Shown: piece by piece, positions 19,228 through 26,796 of the stretch
Numbering within the stretch: position 1 is the first letter of the stretch
Layout of the letters: every line of letters starts with the position of its first letter
Source of the DNA: AP-15 sp963733945
GTDB lineage: Bacteria; Pseudomonadota; Alphaproteobacteria; ATCC43930; CGMCC-115725
NCBI GenBank assembly: GCA_963733945.1
Contig: CAVTFD010000001.1
Span: 1 to 64,000, forward strand
Direction: 5' to 3'
Length of the DNA: 64,000 bases
The notes under the pieces: generated by a model
What the model was told of the DNA's origin: nothing
What the model saw: the letters and a program-made list of their open reading frames with translations, nothing else
The model's database searches: none
Made by a program: the position numbers and the translations under genes

Positions 19228-19913
19228 CCAAGAGGGCGCAGTTAATTTGGTTGGCTGTATGCGGCTCTCCCGGCAGCAACGCCGGGAGGGGCGCTACGTC
19301 TAATCGAGCTGGTAGCCCCTGTGCCCGCGTCATCGCAGAGTAGCGAAAGTCTGTCTTGAGGCGCATTCCTCGTCGTCCTCGTTTGATCGCCCGAAAGGTT
19401 GGTCTTTCCACCCGTTTGAGCCGGTATGATTGAGCGCAACCAAGGTCGCTCAAAAATCAGTTAATAGCCGGTCCACGGGCCTCCGACGAGCGCGTGCCTT
19501 CGCACCCTAAGCGGGGCTTCGCGCCGAAAGTCATCTCGGCCCCGCTCCCAGAGCCGAAATTCACGCTGAGGCAGTACCCACGCAATCGCCCGGCCGCACC
19601 AAAAAAGCACGACCATCCTGGGCGCGCAGCAAGGTTCGCGACGGGTCCGGTTCTGGCGCGATCGAGAAAGTTTTCCCGGCGCCCCTACTTTTTGTTCTGG
19701 AGCGGCGCCGTCACCGTCGGCGCGCGCGTAACGTTGAGGCGGCGAGTGATGGTGATCCTGGGCGCAGGCCGTCCGTGAACGCTCGTAGTGCTGCACCGGC
19801 GCCCAAAGGACGAGGTTGCAACGGTCTGATGATCCAAATCGCCAGAACTGGTATAACGGCCGTCCGCACTTTCGGAGCCCGAGTAAACGAACCGAAAACG
19901 CTACCGGAGAGCG
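19228..19913. other. Gene-poor spacer with a strong hairpin
   Basis: No protein family is seen in these 686 bases. Bases 19267-19288 form CTCCCGGC-AGCAAC-GCCGGGAG, a perfect 8-bp stem about 40 bases after the SLOG-SLATT stop. It is a plausible transcript end although no U-run follows. A minus-strand frame (about 87 codons, 19190-19453) is open but gives no recognisable protein. The rest may hold the promoter for the TIR gene. Confidence 0.4.
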
Positions 19914-21218
19914 ATGCCGCTCGAGTCGTCCGCCCAGACCGAAGCTGCGACCGATTTGAGAAGCGGCGTCAGCCCTAAATCCGGCCGCCGAGGAGTTTGG
20001 CCGAAGCCGATCGCCTCGCTTTTGGTCCGCCTCGGCCTCAGGTTCAACGACCCGGCCGTTGAAGACCAATACAGGGCCTATTTCGCAGAATACGCTATCT
20101 ATCGGATGCGGATTGCGATGGGCCTCGCCGTCGTCACCAATGCCGTCTTCGGCATCTGGGACCTGACCAGCGCCAGCGGCGGGCTCATGTCGACACGGTT
20201 CCGGTACATGGTCGCCTTCCCCGCATTCGCGATTTTTTTTGCCGGCAGCTTTCACCGAGGGATGAAGAGGTGGTGGCAGGAATACTCGGTGCTCTTCTGC
20301 GTCGTTGTCACGGTTTGCATGTATCGGTCGATCGTGCTCTTTGACATGGAAACCGAATTTAACATCGCGCGCGGCAACGGCACCTTGAATTTCCAGCTGG
20401 CGGCGATTTTCGGCGCGCTGTTTCCGATCGGGTTTCTCTACATGGTGGTGGGGCAAGCCATATTTCAGCTGGCACATGCGCTGCTCCTCTACCACCACCC
20501 GCCGCCGAATTTTTATTTGACGACCTATTTCTCGTTCCAGCTGAGCTGCGCCTCCACCGTCGTCTGCTTGATTGCGTATTGGCGCGATACGGTGTCGCGC
20601 CGTCAGTTTGCCCAATCTCTTGCGCGTGGTGAGTTTGACCAGGTAGGCGCCGGGATCTCCTATGTCGGCGACGGCTACCTCGAAGGCTCCGGCGAACTGG
20701 TTGCGAAAACAACTCCGCAGAACAGCCCGAGGATTACGATTTCCTATCGACGGGGAGATTTGGGAATTATCACCGGTCGCATTTTCGACCGGCTGACGAA
20801 CCACTACGGAAAGAACGCGGTGTTCCGCGACATCGACAATATCCCGGCCGGTGTCGATTTCCGGGAGCACATCGACGAAACCCTGGACCAAAGCGACGTC
20901 GTGCTCGCGATCGTCGGTCCGCGCTGGATCGGCTCCCATTCAGGGCGCGACCGCCTCAGCGAGCCGAGCGATCCGGTCAGGGTGGAAGTCGAGACCGCCT
21001 TGCAAAAACGCAAGCCGCTGATCCCGGTCCTGGTCTTGAACGCGCACATGCCGACGGTCGAGCAGCTGCCGAGCTCCCTGCGCGATTTCGCCTACCGGAA
21101 CGCGGTGACGATCGACGCCGAGCGAGATTTCGATGTGCACATGGCGCGACTGATCCGGTCGATCGATCGGATCGCCAAAAAAACTGCGACCGACAGTCCC
21201 GGCGCTTCGAATTGCTGA
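19914..21218 (+). CDS. Membrane-anchored TIR-domain protein
   Basis: A 434-residue protein with GGAGAG before the ATG. Residues 35-230 form a membrane region with about six helices (approximately 68-86, 96-112, 126-143, 160-176, 177-192, 206-223). Its cytosolic lead-in GLRFNDPAVEDQYRAYFAEY is like that of membrane-bound bacterial nucleotide cyclases. Residues 272-415 are a TIR domain: ITISYRRGD (box 1, 275-282), FRDIDNIPAGVDFREHI (box 2 and BB loop), SDVVLAIVGPRWIG, VRVEVETALQKRKPLIPVLV. Glutamates 358 and 360 occupy the helix where NADase TIRs hold the catalytic Glu. TIR domains either cleave NAD or assemble signalling complexes; which applies is not decidable here. The gene follows the SLOG-SLATT gene in the same direction, suggesting a functional pair, but the 0.7-kb gap argues for separate promoters. 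Confidence 0.8.
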   Translation: MPLESSAQTEAATDLRSGVSPKSGRRGVWPKPIASLLVRLGLRFNDPAVEDQYRAYFAEYAIYRMRIAMGLAVVTNAVFGIWDLTSASGGLMSTRFRYMVAFPAFAIFFAGSFHRGMKRWWQEYSVLFCVVVTVCMYRSIVLFDMETEFNIARGNGTLNFQLAAIFGALFPIGFLYMVVGQAIFQLAHALLLYHHPPPNFYLTTYFSFQLSCASTVVCLIAYWRDTVSRRQFAQSLARGEFDQVGAGISYVGDGYLEGSGELVAKTTPQNSPRITISYRRGDLGIITGRIFDRLTNHYGKNAVFRDIDNIPAGVDFREHIDETLDQSDVVLAIVGPRWIGSHSGRDRLSEPSDPVRVEVETALQKRKPLIPVLVLNAHMPTVEQLPSSLRDFAYRNAVTIDAERDFDVHMARLIRSIDRIAKKTATDSPGASNC

Positions 21219-21388
21219 TCAAACTAAAGACCGCTCGTGCGCCCGGCCTCACGCTGCCGCACTCGCTGCTTGCCAGCGCCGACGAGGTCATCGAGTAGCT
21301 GGCCAGCGGATAAACTACCGGTTTCCACCCAATTGCGCCGGTCCCCAACTCCTCTTGCGAGCGGCAGGTGTGGGACAAAGGCAGCAAG

Positions 21389-21460
21389 CGTAGGGCGGGT
21401 ATAACCCGCCTTGAGGGCACCGAACCGGTGGCGGGTGCGCTGCACTCCATCCGCCCTACG
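21389..21460. repeat. REP-like palindromic repeat
   Basis: The outer arms CGTAGGGCGG and CCGCCCTACG are perfect 10-bp inverted copies 52 bases apart. Inside lies a second inverted repeat GGCGGGT-AT-AACCCGCC. The two can form alternative hairpins. Elements of the type TAGGGCGGGT...ACCCGCC are dispersed between genes in many proteobacteria. A related motif occurs at 59710-59752. Confidence 0.6.
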
Positions 21461-21508
21461 AACCATCGGGCGCCGAGACCGTGATGACCTAAGCAAGCGA
21501 GACCCGGC

Positions 21509-22281
21509 ATGAGACGATTGTTGGCGGGGCTAGCGACACTCGCAGCGGTCATCATGGCCGCGCCGGTCTCGGCGCCGCAGCCATTGGCGTGGTCCTGATG
21601 CATGGCAACACCGACTCGCCAGATGGGACCATCGCCCTGCTCGCGGCGGCACTGGAGGGTGCGGGGTATCTGGTCGAGCGGCCAGAGATGTGCTGGTCGT
21701 ATCGGCGCAGGCGCGACCGGCCGCTCCTCGATTGCTTGGCCGAGCTCGAGGCGCCGATCGCGCGCCTGACCAGCCGCGGCGCCCGCGCGATCGTCGTCGC
21801 CGGTATGAGCCAGGGCGGGGCCGGGGCGCTCGCCTTCGGCGCGCGGCGCCCAAATCTCGCCGGTATCATCGCGCTCGCCCCGAACGGATCGCAGGAGCGG
21901 TTGGTACACCTTTTTCCCCAGATCGCGGAGAGCGTCGCTCAGGCACGGGCGATGGTCGCCGCCGGCAACGGCGATCAACACGCTAGCTTTACCGACTTGA
22001 ATATCCACGGGCCGTTCCCGGTCAATACGACGGCGGCGATCTACCTGGGCTTTTTTGATCCGACCGGCCCCGCCAACATACCCGACAACACGAGCCGGCT
22101 GCGCGCGCCGCTCTTATGGGTCGCCGGCATGTGGGATCGCTCTCAGACTGGGCCGGGCTATGCCTTCAGCCGGGCGCCGGCCAACCCGCTGAACCGCTAC
22201 GTCACGGTCGATGCGGACCATCTCGGAACCCCTACCGCCGCCCGTGACGACGTGCTCGCCTGGCTGAGGGAACTGCGATAG
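21509..22281 (+). CDS. Exported alpha/beta hydrolase, reading frame broken after the signal peptide
   Basis: The catalytic domain is open from a GTG at 21589 to 22281 (230 residues): VLMHGNTDSPDG (oxyanion loop), GMSQGGAGAL (Ser nucleophile elbow) and TVDADHLGTP near the C-terminus (catalytic Asp/His candidates). Directly upstream, ATG 21509 opens a signal peptide MRRLLAGLATLAAVIMAAPV in another frame that runs into a TGA at 21596. One missing base near 21572 (in gtctcggcgccgcag) would join them. The gene is therefore a periplasmic hydrolase with either a real frameshift or a sequencing error. The substrate is unknown. Confidence 0.65.
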
Positions 22282-22645
22282 CCGTCCCCATCCGCGAGTT
22301 TTGCCTTGGCCATGATGAACCCGATGATCACGTGGAGGAGCGGTCTGGCGGCGGCGGGCGGCGGGCGCAGTGGAATGTTAGGGCTTATTTGTCATCTCCA
22401 CGAGAGACATCCCTGAATGACGGCGCTTATCAACAGCCTGCCGAGCCGGCGGCCGACGTGCTGGAAACGGGCTCCGTGACCGACGCAAATTCTTGCTGTT
22501 GCTCCGTGTCCGACCTTATCGAATTGAGGTATTCGTCGCAGCGCCGCCTGCCAGGTGCAGGCAGAGACTGAGCGCGGCTGTCAGACCACCGGGAACCGGG
22601 CGCTTCTCGGCACCGGGGGGCGACGCGACAACAGGGAGAACGGGA
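22282..22645. other. Intergenic region, nothing recognised
   Basis: These 364 bases between the hydrolase and the universal stress protein show no convincing gene. Open frames on the plus strand have no family resemblance and no ribosome site. The promoter of the universal stress gene should lie here. Confidence 0.4.
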
Positions 22646-23542
22646 ATGGGGCTTCGCGATATCTTGGTTTGCCTCGATGCCACCGAGGCCGGCGATGGCC
22701 GGCTGGAGCTGGCGCTCAATCTGGCGCAGGCCAACAAGGCATATCTGACGGCGGTCTACGCCTTGCCCGAGCCGCGCGGATCGAGCATCCCGCCGGCCGG
22801 CCCGGGCCTGCCGCCGACGGTGCTCGGGCCGGTCTCGCCGGACGGCGCCAGGGCCATCGGCGGCCAGCCGAGCATCGCCACCTCGGGGCAAACCCTGCCC
22901 GATGCCGAACGGGCCGATGCCCTCGAACGGCGCTTTCGCGCGGAACTGCCGCTGAGCGGGCTCGACGGCGAATGGCATATGCTTAACCGCGCTGACCTGG
23001 CTGAACTGATCCAGCTCGCCAAGGCGGCCGATCTGACGGTTCTCGGGCAATATCCGGGCAACGACTCAGGCGGCGCGACCTGGCTCCATCCCGATGATGT
23101 CATGGTCGACTCTGGACGGCCGGTTCTCGTCATCCCCTATGCCGGCGCCGTCGAGCGCGTCGGCAGATCGGTGCTGATCGCCTGGAACGGGACGCGTGAG
23201 GCCAACCGCGCGCTCCACGATGCGCTGCCGCTGATCGACGGCGCCGAAGCGGTCACGGTCATGCATGTCGGGGCGCAACAGGCCGACCTCGATCGCGACC
23301 GGCCCGCGCTCGAGCGCATCGTCCGCCACCTGGGGCGGCACGGGATCGCGGCACAGGCCGAGGAAAGCCTGCACCCCGCCATCTCGGTTCGCGATGCCCT
23401 GTTGTCGCGCGCCGCCGATCTCGGCGCCGACATGATCGTCGCCGGGGCCTATCACCATTCGCGATTGCGCGAGACCCTGCTCGGCGGGGTCAGTCGCGAC
23501 CTGCTCGATCGCATGACGATACCGGTGCTGATGTCGCACTGA
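22646..23542 (+). CDS. Universal stress protein, tandem domain
   Basis: A 298-residue protein with two UspA-like folds. The N-terminal half (1-155) starts with the strand DILVCLDATEAG. The C-terminal half (160-298) contains VLIAWNGTREANRAL and the ATP-binding signature GAYHHSRLRETLLGG (G-x2-G-x9-G type). Only the second domain shows an intact nucleotide-binding motif; the first is diverged. The start ATG 22646 follows AGGGAG. These proteins support survival under starvation, envelope or oxidative stress. It stands alone and converges with surE. Confidence 0.85.
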   Translation: MGLRDILVCLDATEAGDGRLELALNLAQANKAYLTAVYALPEPRGSSIPPAGPGLPPTVLGPVSPDGARAIGGQPSIATSGQTLPDAERADALERRFRAELPLSGLDGEWHMLNRADLAELIQLAKAADLTVLGQYPGNDSGGATWLHPDDVMVDSGRPVLVIPYAGAVERVGRSVLIAWNGTREANRALHDALPLIDGAEAVTVMHVGAQQADLDRDRPALERIVRHLGRHGIAAQAEESLHPAISVRDALLSRAADLGADMIVAGAYHHSRLRETLLGGVSRDLLDRMTIPVLMSH

Positions 23543-23556
23543 GCGCCTTCGCTGCT

Positions 23557-24321
23557 TCAGCGCGGCAAGAACCGCCCCAAGATCGCGTAGGCCTCGTCGT
23601 CAGTGCGGTCATAGCGCAGCGGGGTGACGGTGATGCGGCCGGCGTTCAGCGCCTCGATGTCGCTTTCGGGACCTTGGTCGCGCTCGCCACGGCGAAAGCT
23701 CACCCAGTAATAGGTCAAGCCGCGCGGATCGGTCCGCGCCTCGACATCCATGCCCTGAACGGTTCCGGCGCCTTGCCGGGCAAGGGTCAGCGGTCCCGCC
23801 TCATTGGGCGGGAGGTCGGGAAAGTTGACGCTGAGGCAGGTGGCGGCACTCCAGCCGATATCCCACAGCCGGCGCACAATCGGCGGGCCGAGCGTCGCCG
23901 CAGTGTCCCAACGGACATGGGCGCGATCGGTCCAGGCCTGGCTCAGTGCAATCGCCGGAATGCCCAGCATCATCCCCGTCATCGCCCCGCCGACTGTGCC
24001 CGAGAACACCGTCTCGATGCCGAGATTGGCGCCGCGATTGACCCCGGACAGCAACAGCTGCGGCGGCGACCCCTGCATCAGATGGCTGACGGCCATTACC
24101 ACGCAATCGCCGGGCGTGCCGGTAACGGCCCAGCGCCGCGGGCCGCGCTCGGCGATGCGGATCGGATGGTGCAGGCTGACCGCGTGCGAGACCCCGCTTT
24201 GGTCGTGCTCGGGCGCCACGACCCAGACCTCGCGAGCGAGTTCAGCCGCAATCCGCTCGAGAACCGCGAGGCCGGGCGCGTCGATGCCGTCGTCGTTGGT
24301 CAGCAGGATGCGATCGAGCAC
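23557..24321 (-). CDS. surE: 5'/3'-nucleotidase SurE
   Basis: A 254-residue SurE acid phosphatase of the usual length. The metal site is TNDDG (D10, D11), with S42 in DQSGVSHA and the asparagine in LLSGVNRGAN. TGTPGDCVVM is the conserved loop. It dephosphorylates nucleoside 5'- and 3'-monophosphates and short polyphosphate and is linked to stationary-phase survival. In many proteobacteria surE is next to pcm or serS. Here it stands alone, diverging from a cyclase gene, with only 14 bases separating its end from the converging universal stress protein. Confidence 0.93.
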   Translation of the reverse strand: MLDRILLTNDDGIDAPGLAVLERIAAELAREVWVVAPEHDQSGVSHAVSLHHPIRIAERGPRRWAVTGTPGDCVVMAVSHLMQGSPPQLLLSGVNRGANLGIETVFSGTVGGAMTGMMLGIPAIALSQAWTDRAHVRWDTAATLGPPIVRRLWDIGWSAATCLSVNFPDLPPNEAGPLTLARQGAGTVQGMDVEARTDPRGLTYYWVSFRRGERDQGPESDIEALNAGRITVTPLRYDRTDDEAYAILGRFLPR

Positions 24322-24459
24322 GCTTGGCCTCCGGTTAGCGGTGGGCTCGGCTTAGCATCATGCGATGACGAAATCGAGACGGCCGGCGAAAACGATTTGC
24401 CGAAGGCGGATGCGATCCGTAGCTATTAGTTGGAGCCAACAGCCGGGGGCGGGTCTCCG

Positions 24460-25752
24460 ATGAGTGATGGACCTTTGTTTCGCCCGCGAGTACGACCACC
24501 GAGCTTTGACAGCGCACTCGGACAGAAAATCATCGAATTGCATGTGTGGGCGGTGCGCCAGGGACTGGACGGAACGCCGGCCGACCTGCTGTTGGATGGC
24601 CTGTGCCAGCGGCTCATTGGCGCCGACGTTCCGCTGTGGCGCGTCTTTGCCGGGATGCGCACCCTGCATCCACAATGGGGCGGCTATGGATTTACGTGGC
24701 GACGCGACCTCAACGCTACGCGGCCCGAGCAATACGAGCGCGGCAGCGAATACGAGCAGAACTGGTTGGACAGCCCGTTCGCCTACCTGATGAGCCAGGG
24801 GATGGGGCCGGCAGATGGAGCAGAGCCGTTGCTGTGCCTGCGACGCCGATTGTCCGGACCTCAAGCACAACTCGATTTCGCGGTTCTTAGCGGCCTCTCG
24901 GCAGCGGGCGGTACTGATTATTTCGCCCAGGTCATCGCCTTCGGTACGCACGGCGATCCGTCGCGTGGAACGGGGGTCGGTTTCTCCTTCACCACTGACC
25001 GGCCCGATGGCTTTCGCGACGACGACATCTTGCTGCTGCAAGCCGTGCTCCCGGCGGCATCGTTGGCGTTGATGGTCGACGCCAGCCACACCATCGCCTC
25101 CGGTCTCCTTGCCGCCTATCTAGGCGCGGACGCCGGAAAGCGCGTCCATGCCGGAGCGGTGGCGCGTGGTTCGGTGGAGAGCATCCGCGCCGTGCTGTGG
25201 TACGCCGACATCCGCGGTTTTACCGCCATCGCCGACGCCACGCCGGGTCTGGCCGTCATCGAAATGTTGGACGAGATCTTCGAAACCCTGACTGCTTCGC
25301 TGCGGGCGCGCGGCGGCCAGGTGCTTAAGTTCATGGGCGACGGGATGCTTGCGATTTTTTCGTTTACGGATGCAGCGCGAGACGAGACTTGTGGGCGAGC
25401 GCTCGACGCTGCGGTCGAGGCAATGCGGGCAATCGACGAATTGATTGAGGCGCGGCGCGCCGCCGACAAGCCGGTTGCGGCGGTTGATTTGGCGCTTCAT
25501 TTGGGGGAGGTGCTTTACGGCAATATCGGTGCAGCCGACCGCCTAGACTTCACGGTGATCGGGCCGGCGGTCAACGAAGCCGCCCGCATCGAGACCTTGT
25601 GCGAGCCATTGGGCTATAAAGTGCTGGTCTCGGCCGAGTTCGCCGATGCCGTCACCGACAACCGCCGTCTGCTACCTCTCGGTCGCCACCAGCTGCGCGG
25701 GCTGAGAGAGGAGAGGGAAGTCTACGCGCTGGACCTCGGTGCGTATGATTAG
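24460..25752 (+). CDS. Class III adenylate/guanylate cyclase
   Basis: A 430-residue soluble cyclase (ATG 24460; a TTG 30 bases upstream is less likely). The N-terminal 215 residues resemble the regulatory domain found in many alphaproteobacterial cyclases (WRVFAGMRTLHPQWGGYGFTW), with no membrane segment. The C-terminal catalytic domain has both metal aspartates (WYADIRGFT and KFMGDGMLAIF) and the transition-state Asn/Arg in VIGPAVNEAARIE. The lysine in LKFMGDG suggests ATP as substrate. The signal input is unknown. Confidence 0.87.
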   Translation: MSDGPLFRPRVRPPSFDSALGQKIIELHVWAVRQGLDGTPADLLLDGLCQRLIGADVPLWRVFAGMRTLHPQWGGYGFTWRRDLNATRPEQYERGSEYEQNWLDSPFAYLMSQGMGPADGAEPLLCLRRRLSGPQAQLDFAVLSGLSAAGGTDYFAQVIAFGTHGDPSRGTGVGFSFTTDRPDGFRDDDILLLQAVLPAASLALMVDASHTIASGLLAAYLGADAGKRVHAGAVARGSVESIRAVLWYADIRGFTAIADATPGLAVIEMLDEIFETLTASLRARGGQVLKFMGDGMLAIFSFTDAARDETCGRALDAAVEAMRAIDELIEARRAADKPVAAVDLALHLGEVLYGNIGAADRLDFTVIGPAVNEAARIETLCEPLGYKVLVSAEFADAVTDNRRLLPLGRHQLRGLREEREVYALDLGAYD

Positions 25753-25776
25753 CGCAGGTAAGATTAGGGATTGGCA

Positions 25777-25848
25777 ATGACCCGGCCACGAAATGCTCCT
25801 GCCTATGAAGACGACTTCGTCGCCTGGCTAGGCCGGCCCCCATCCTGA
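25777..25848 (+). pseudogene. Possible DUF29 N-terminal remnant (23 codons)
   Basis: A tiny ORF between the cyclase and SDR genes encodes a peptide with AYEDDFVAWLGRPPS at its end. The pattern Y-x-D-F-x-A-W is how DUF29 proteins begin (typically YDEDFYAW). It then hits a stop. Read as the 5' scar of a lost gene. It is too short to be certain and may be chance. Confidence 0.25.
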
Positions 25849-25861
25849 ACCGGAGGCTGTG

Positions 25862-26617
25862 ATGTACGCGCTGAACGGTCGGGTCGGGCTTGTCACGGGT
25901 GGCGGCAGCGGGATTGGGCGCGAGATCGCACGACGGCTGGCGCGCGAGGGGATGGCGGTCGCCGTGCTCGACCGCGACGATGCCGCCGCGCGGGCGGTTG
26001 CGGCGGAGACCGACGGACTCGCGGTCACGGCTGATGTGACCTCGCCCGAGGCTATCGAACGCGCTGTCGACGCCACCCTCGCCCGCTTCGATCAGATCGA
26101 CCTCCTCGTCAACAACGCTGGCATCGCCTGGACCGGGCCTGCGCTGGAGATGCCGCTCGATACCTTGCAGGCGATGCTGCAGGTCAATGTCGAGGGGGTC
26201 TTCATTGCGAGCCGGGCGGTGCTGCCGCATATGATCGCCCGGCGCTCCGGCTCAATCGTCAACCTCGCCTCTTGGGCGGGTAAGACCGGCGCCGCCTATT
26301 TCGCCGGTTACAGCGCGACCAAATTCGCGGTGATTGGCCTCACTCAGGCATTGGCGCGCGAGATGGCGCCGCACGGCATCCGGATCAATGCGATCTGTCC
26401 TGGGATCGTCGTCGATACCGCCATGCGGACTGCTCTTGAAGGCCAGCAGCGCCAATGGGGGTTGCCGGAAACGGCGGAGCGGGAAAAGCTGATCCCAGTG
26501 GGACGTGCGTCGGTGCCCGACGATGTCGCCAGGGTCGCGGCCTTTCTCGCCTCGGACGAAGCGGCCTATATTACCGGCGAGTCGATCAACCTCTCCGGCG
26601 GCCTGCTGATGGACTGA
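25862..26617 (+). CDS. Short-chain dehydrogenase/reductase
   Basis: A 251-residue classical SDR. The NAD(P) loop is TGGGSGIG (about 14-21), followed by an acidic residue after strand 2 (LDRDD), which favours NAD(H). NNAG follows at about residues 87-90, then the catalytic Ser (SIVNLAS) and YSATK. The start ATG 25862 lies five bases after GGAGG; GTG 25859 is too close. The substrate is undefined. The family includes many 3-oxoacyl and polyol dehydrogenases. It stands upstream of, and in the same direction as, a molybdenum hydroxylase gene but 180 bases away. Confidence 0.88.
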   Translation: MYALNGRVGLVTGGGSGIGREIARRLAREGMAVAVLDRDDAAARAVAAETDGLAVTADVTSPEAIERAVDATLARFDQIDLLVNNAGIAWTGPALEMPLDTLQAMLQVNVEGVFIASRAVLPHMIARRSGSIVNLASWAGKTGAAYFAGYSATKFAVIGLTQALAREMAPHGIRINAICPGIVVDTAMRTALEGQQRQWGLPETAEREKLIPVGRASVPDDVARVAAFLASDEAAYITGESINLSGGLLMD

Positions 26618-26796
26618 GGATGGAGTAGCGGCACCGGTCCGGACTGAACGATCTCGATGCGTCTGAGCTCTAGTCTTTGTCACGAGATCGATGACTTGAT
26701 TATAGAAGAAGCTAATATTAAGGGATAGAGATGGATAATATCTTTTAGCACGACAAGTTGTGGACTAGTCGTGATCGCGGGCGAGAGGTACATGAC

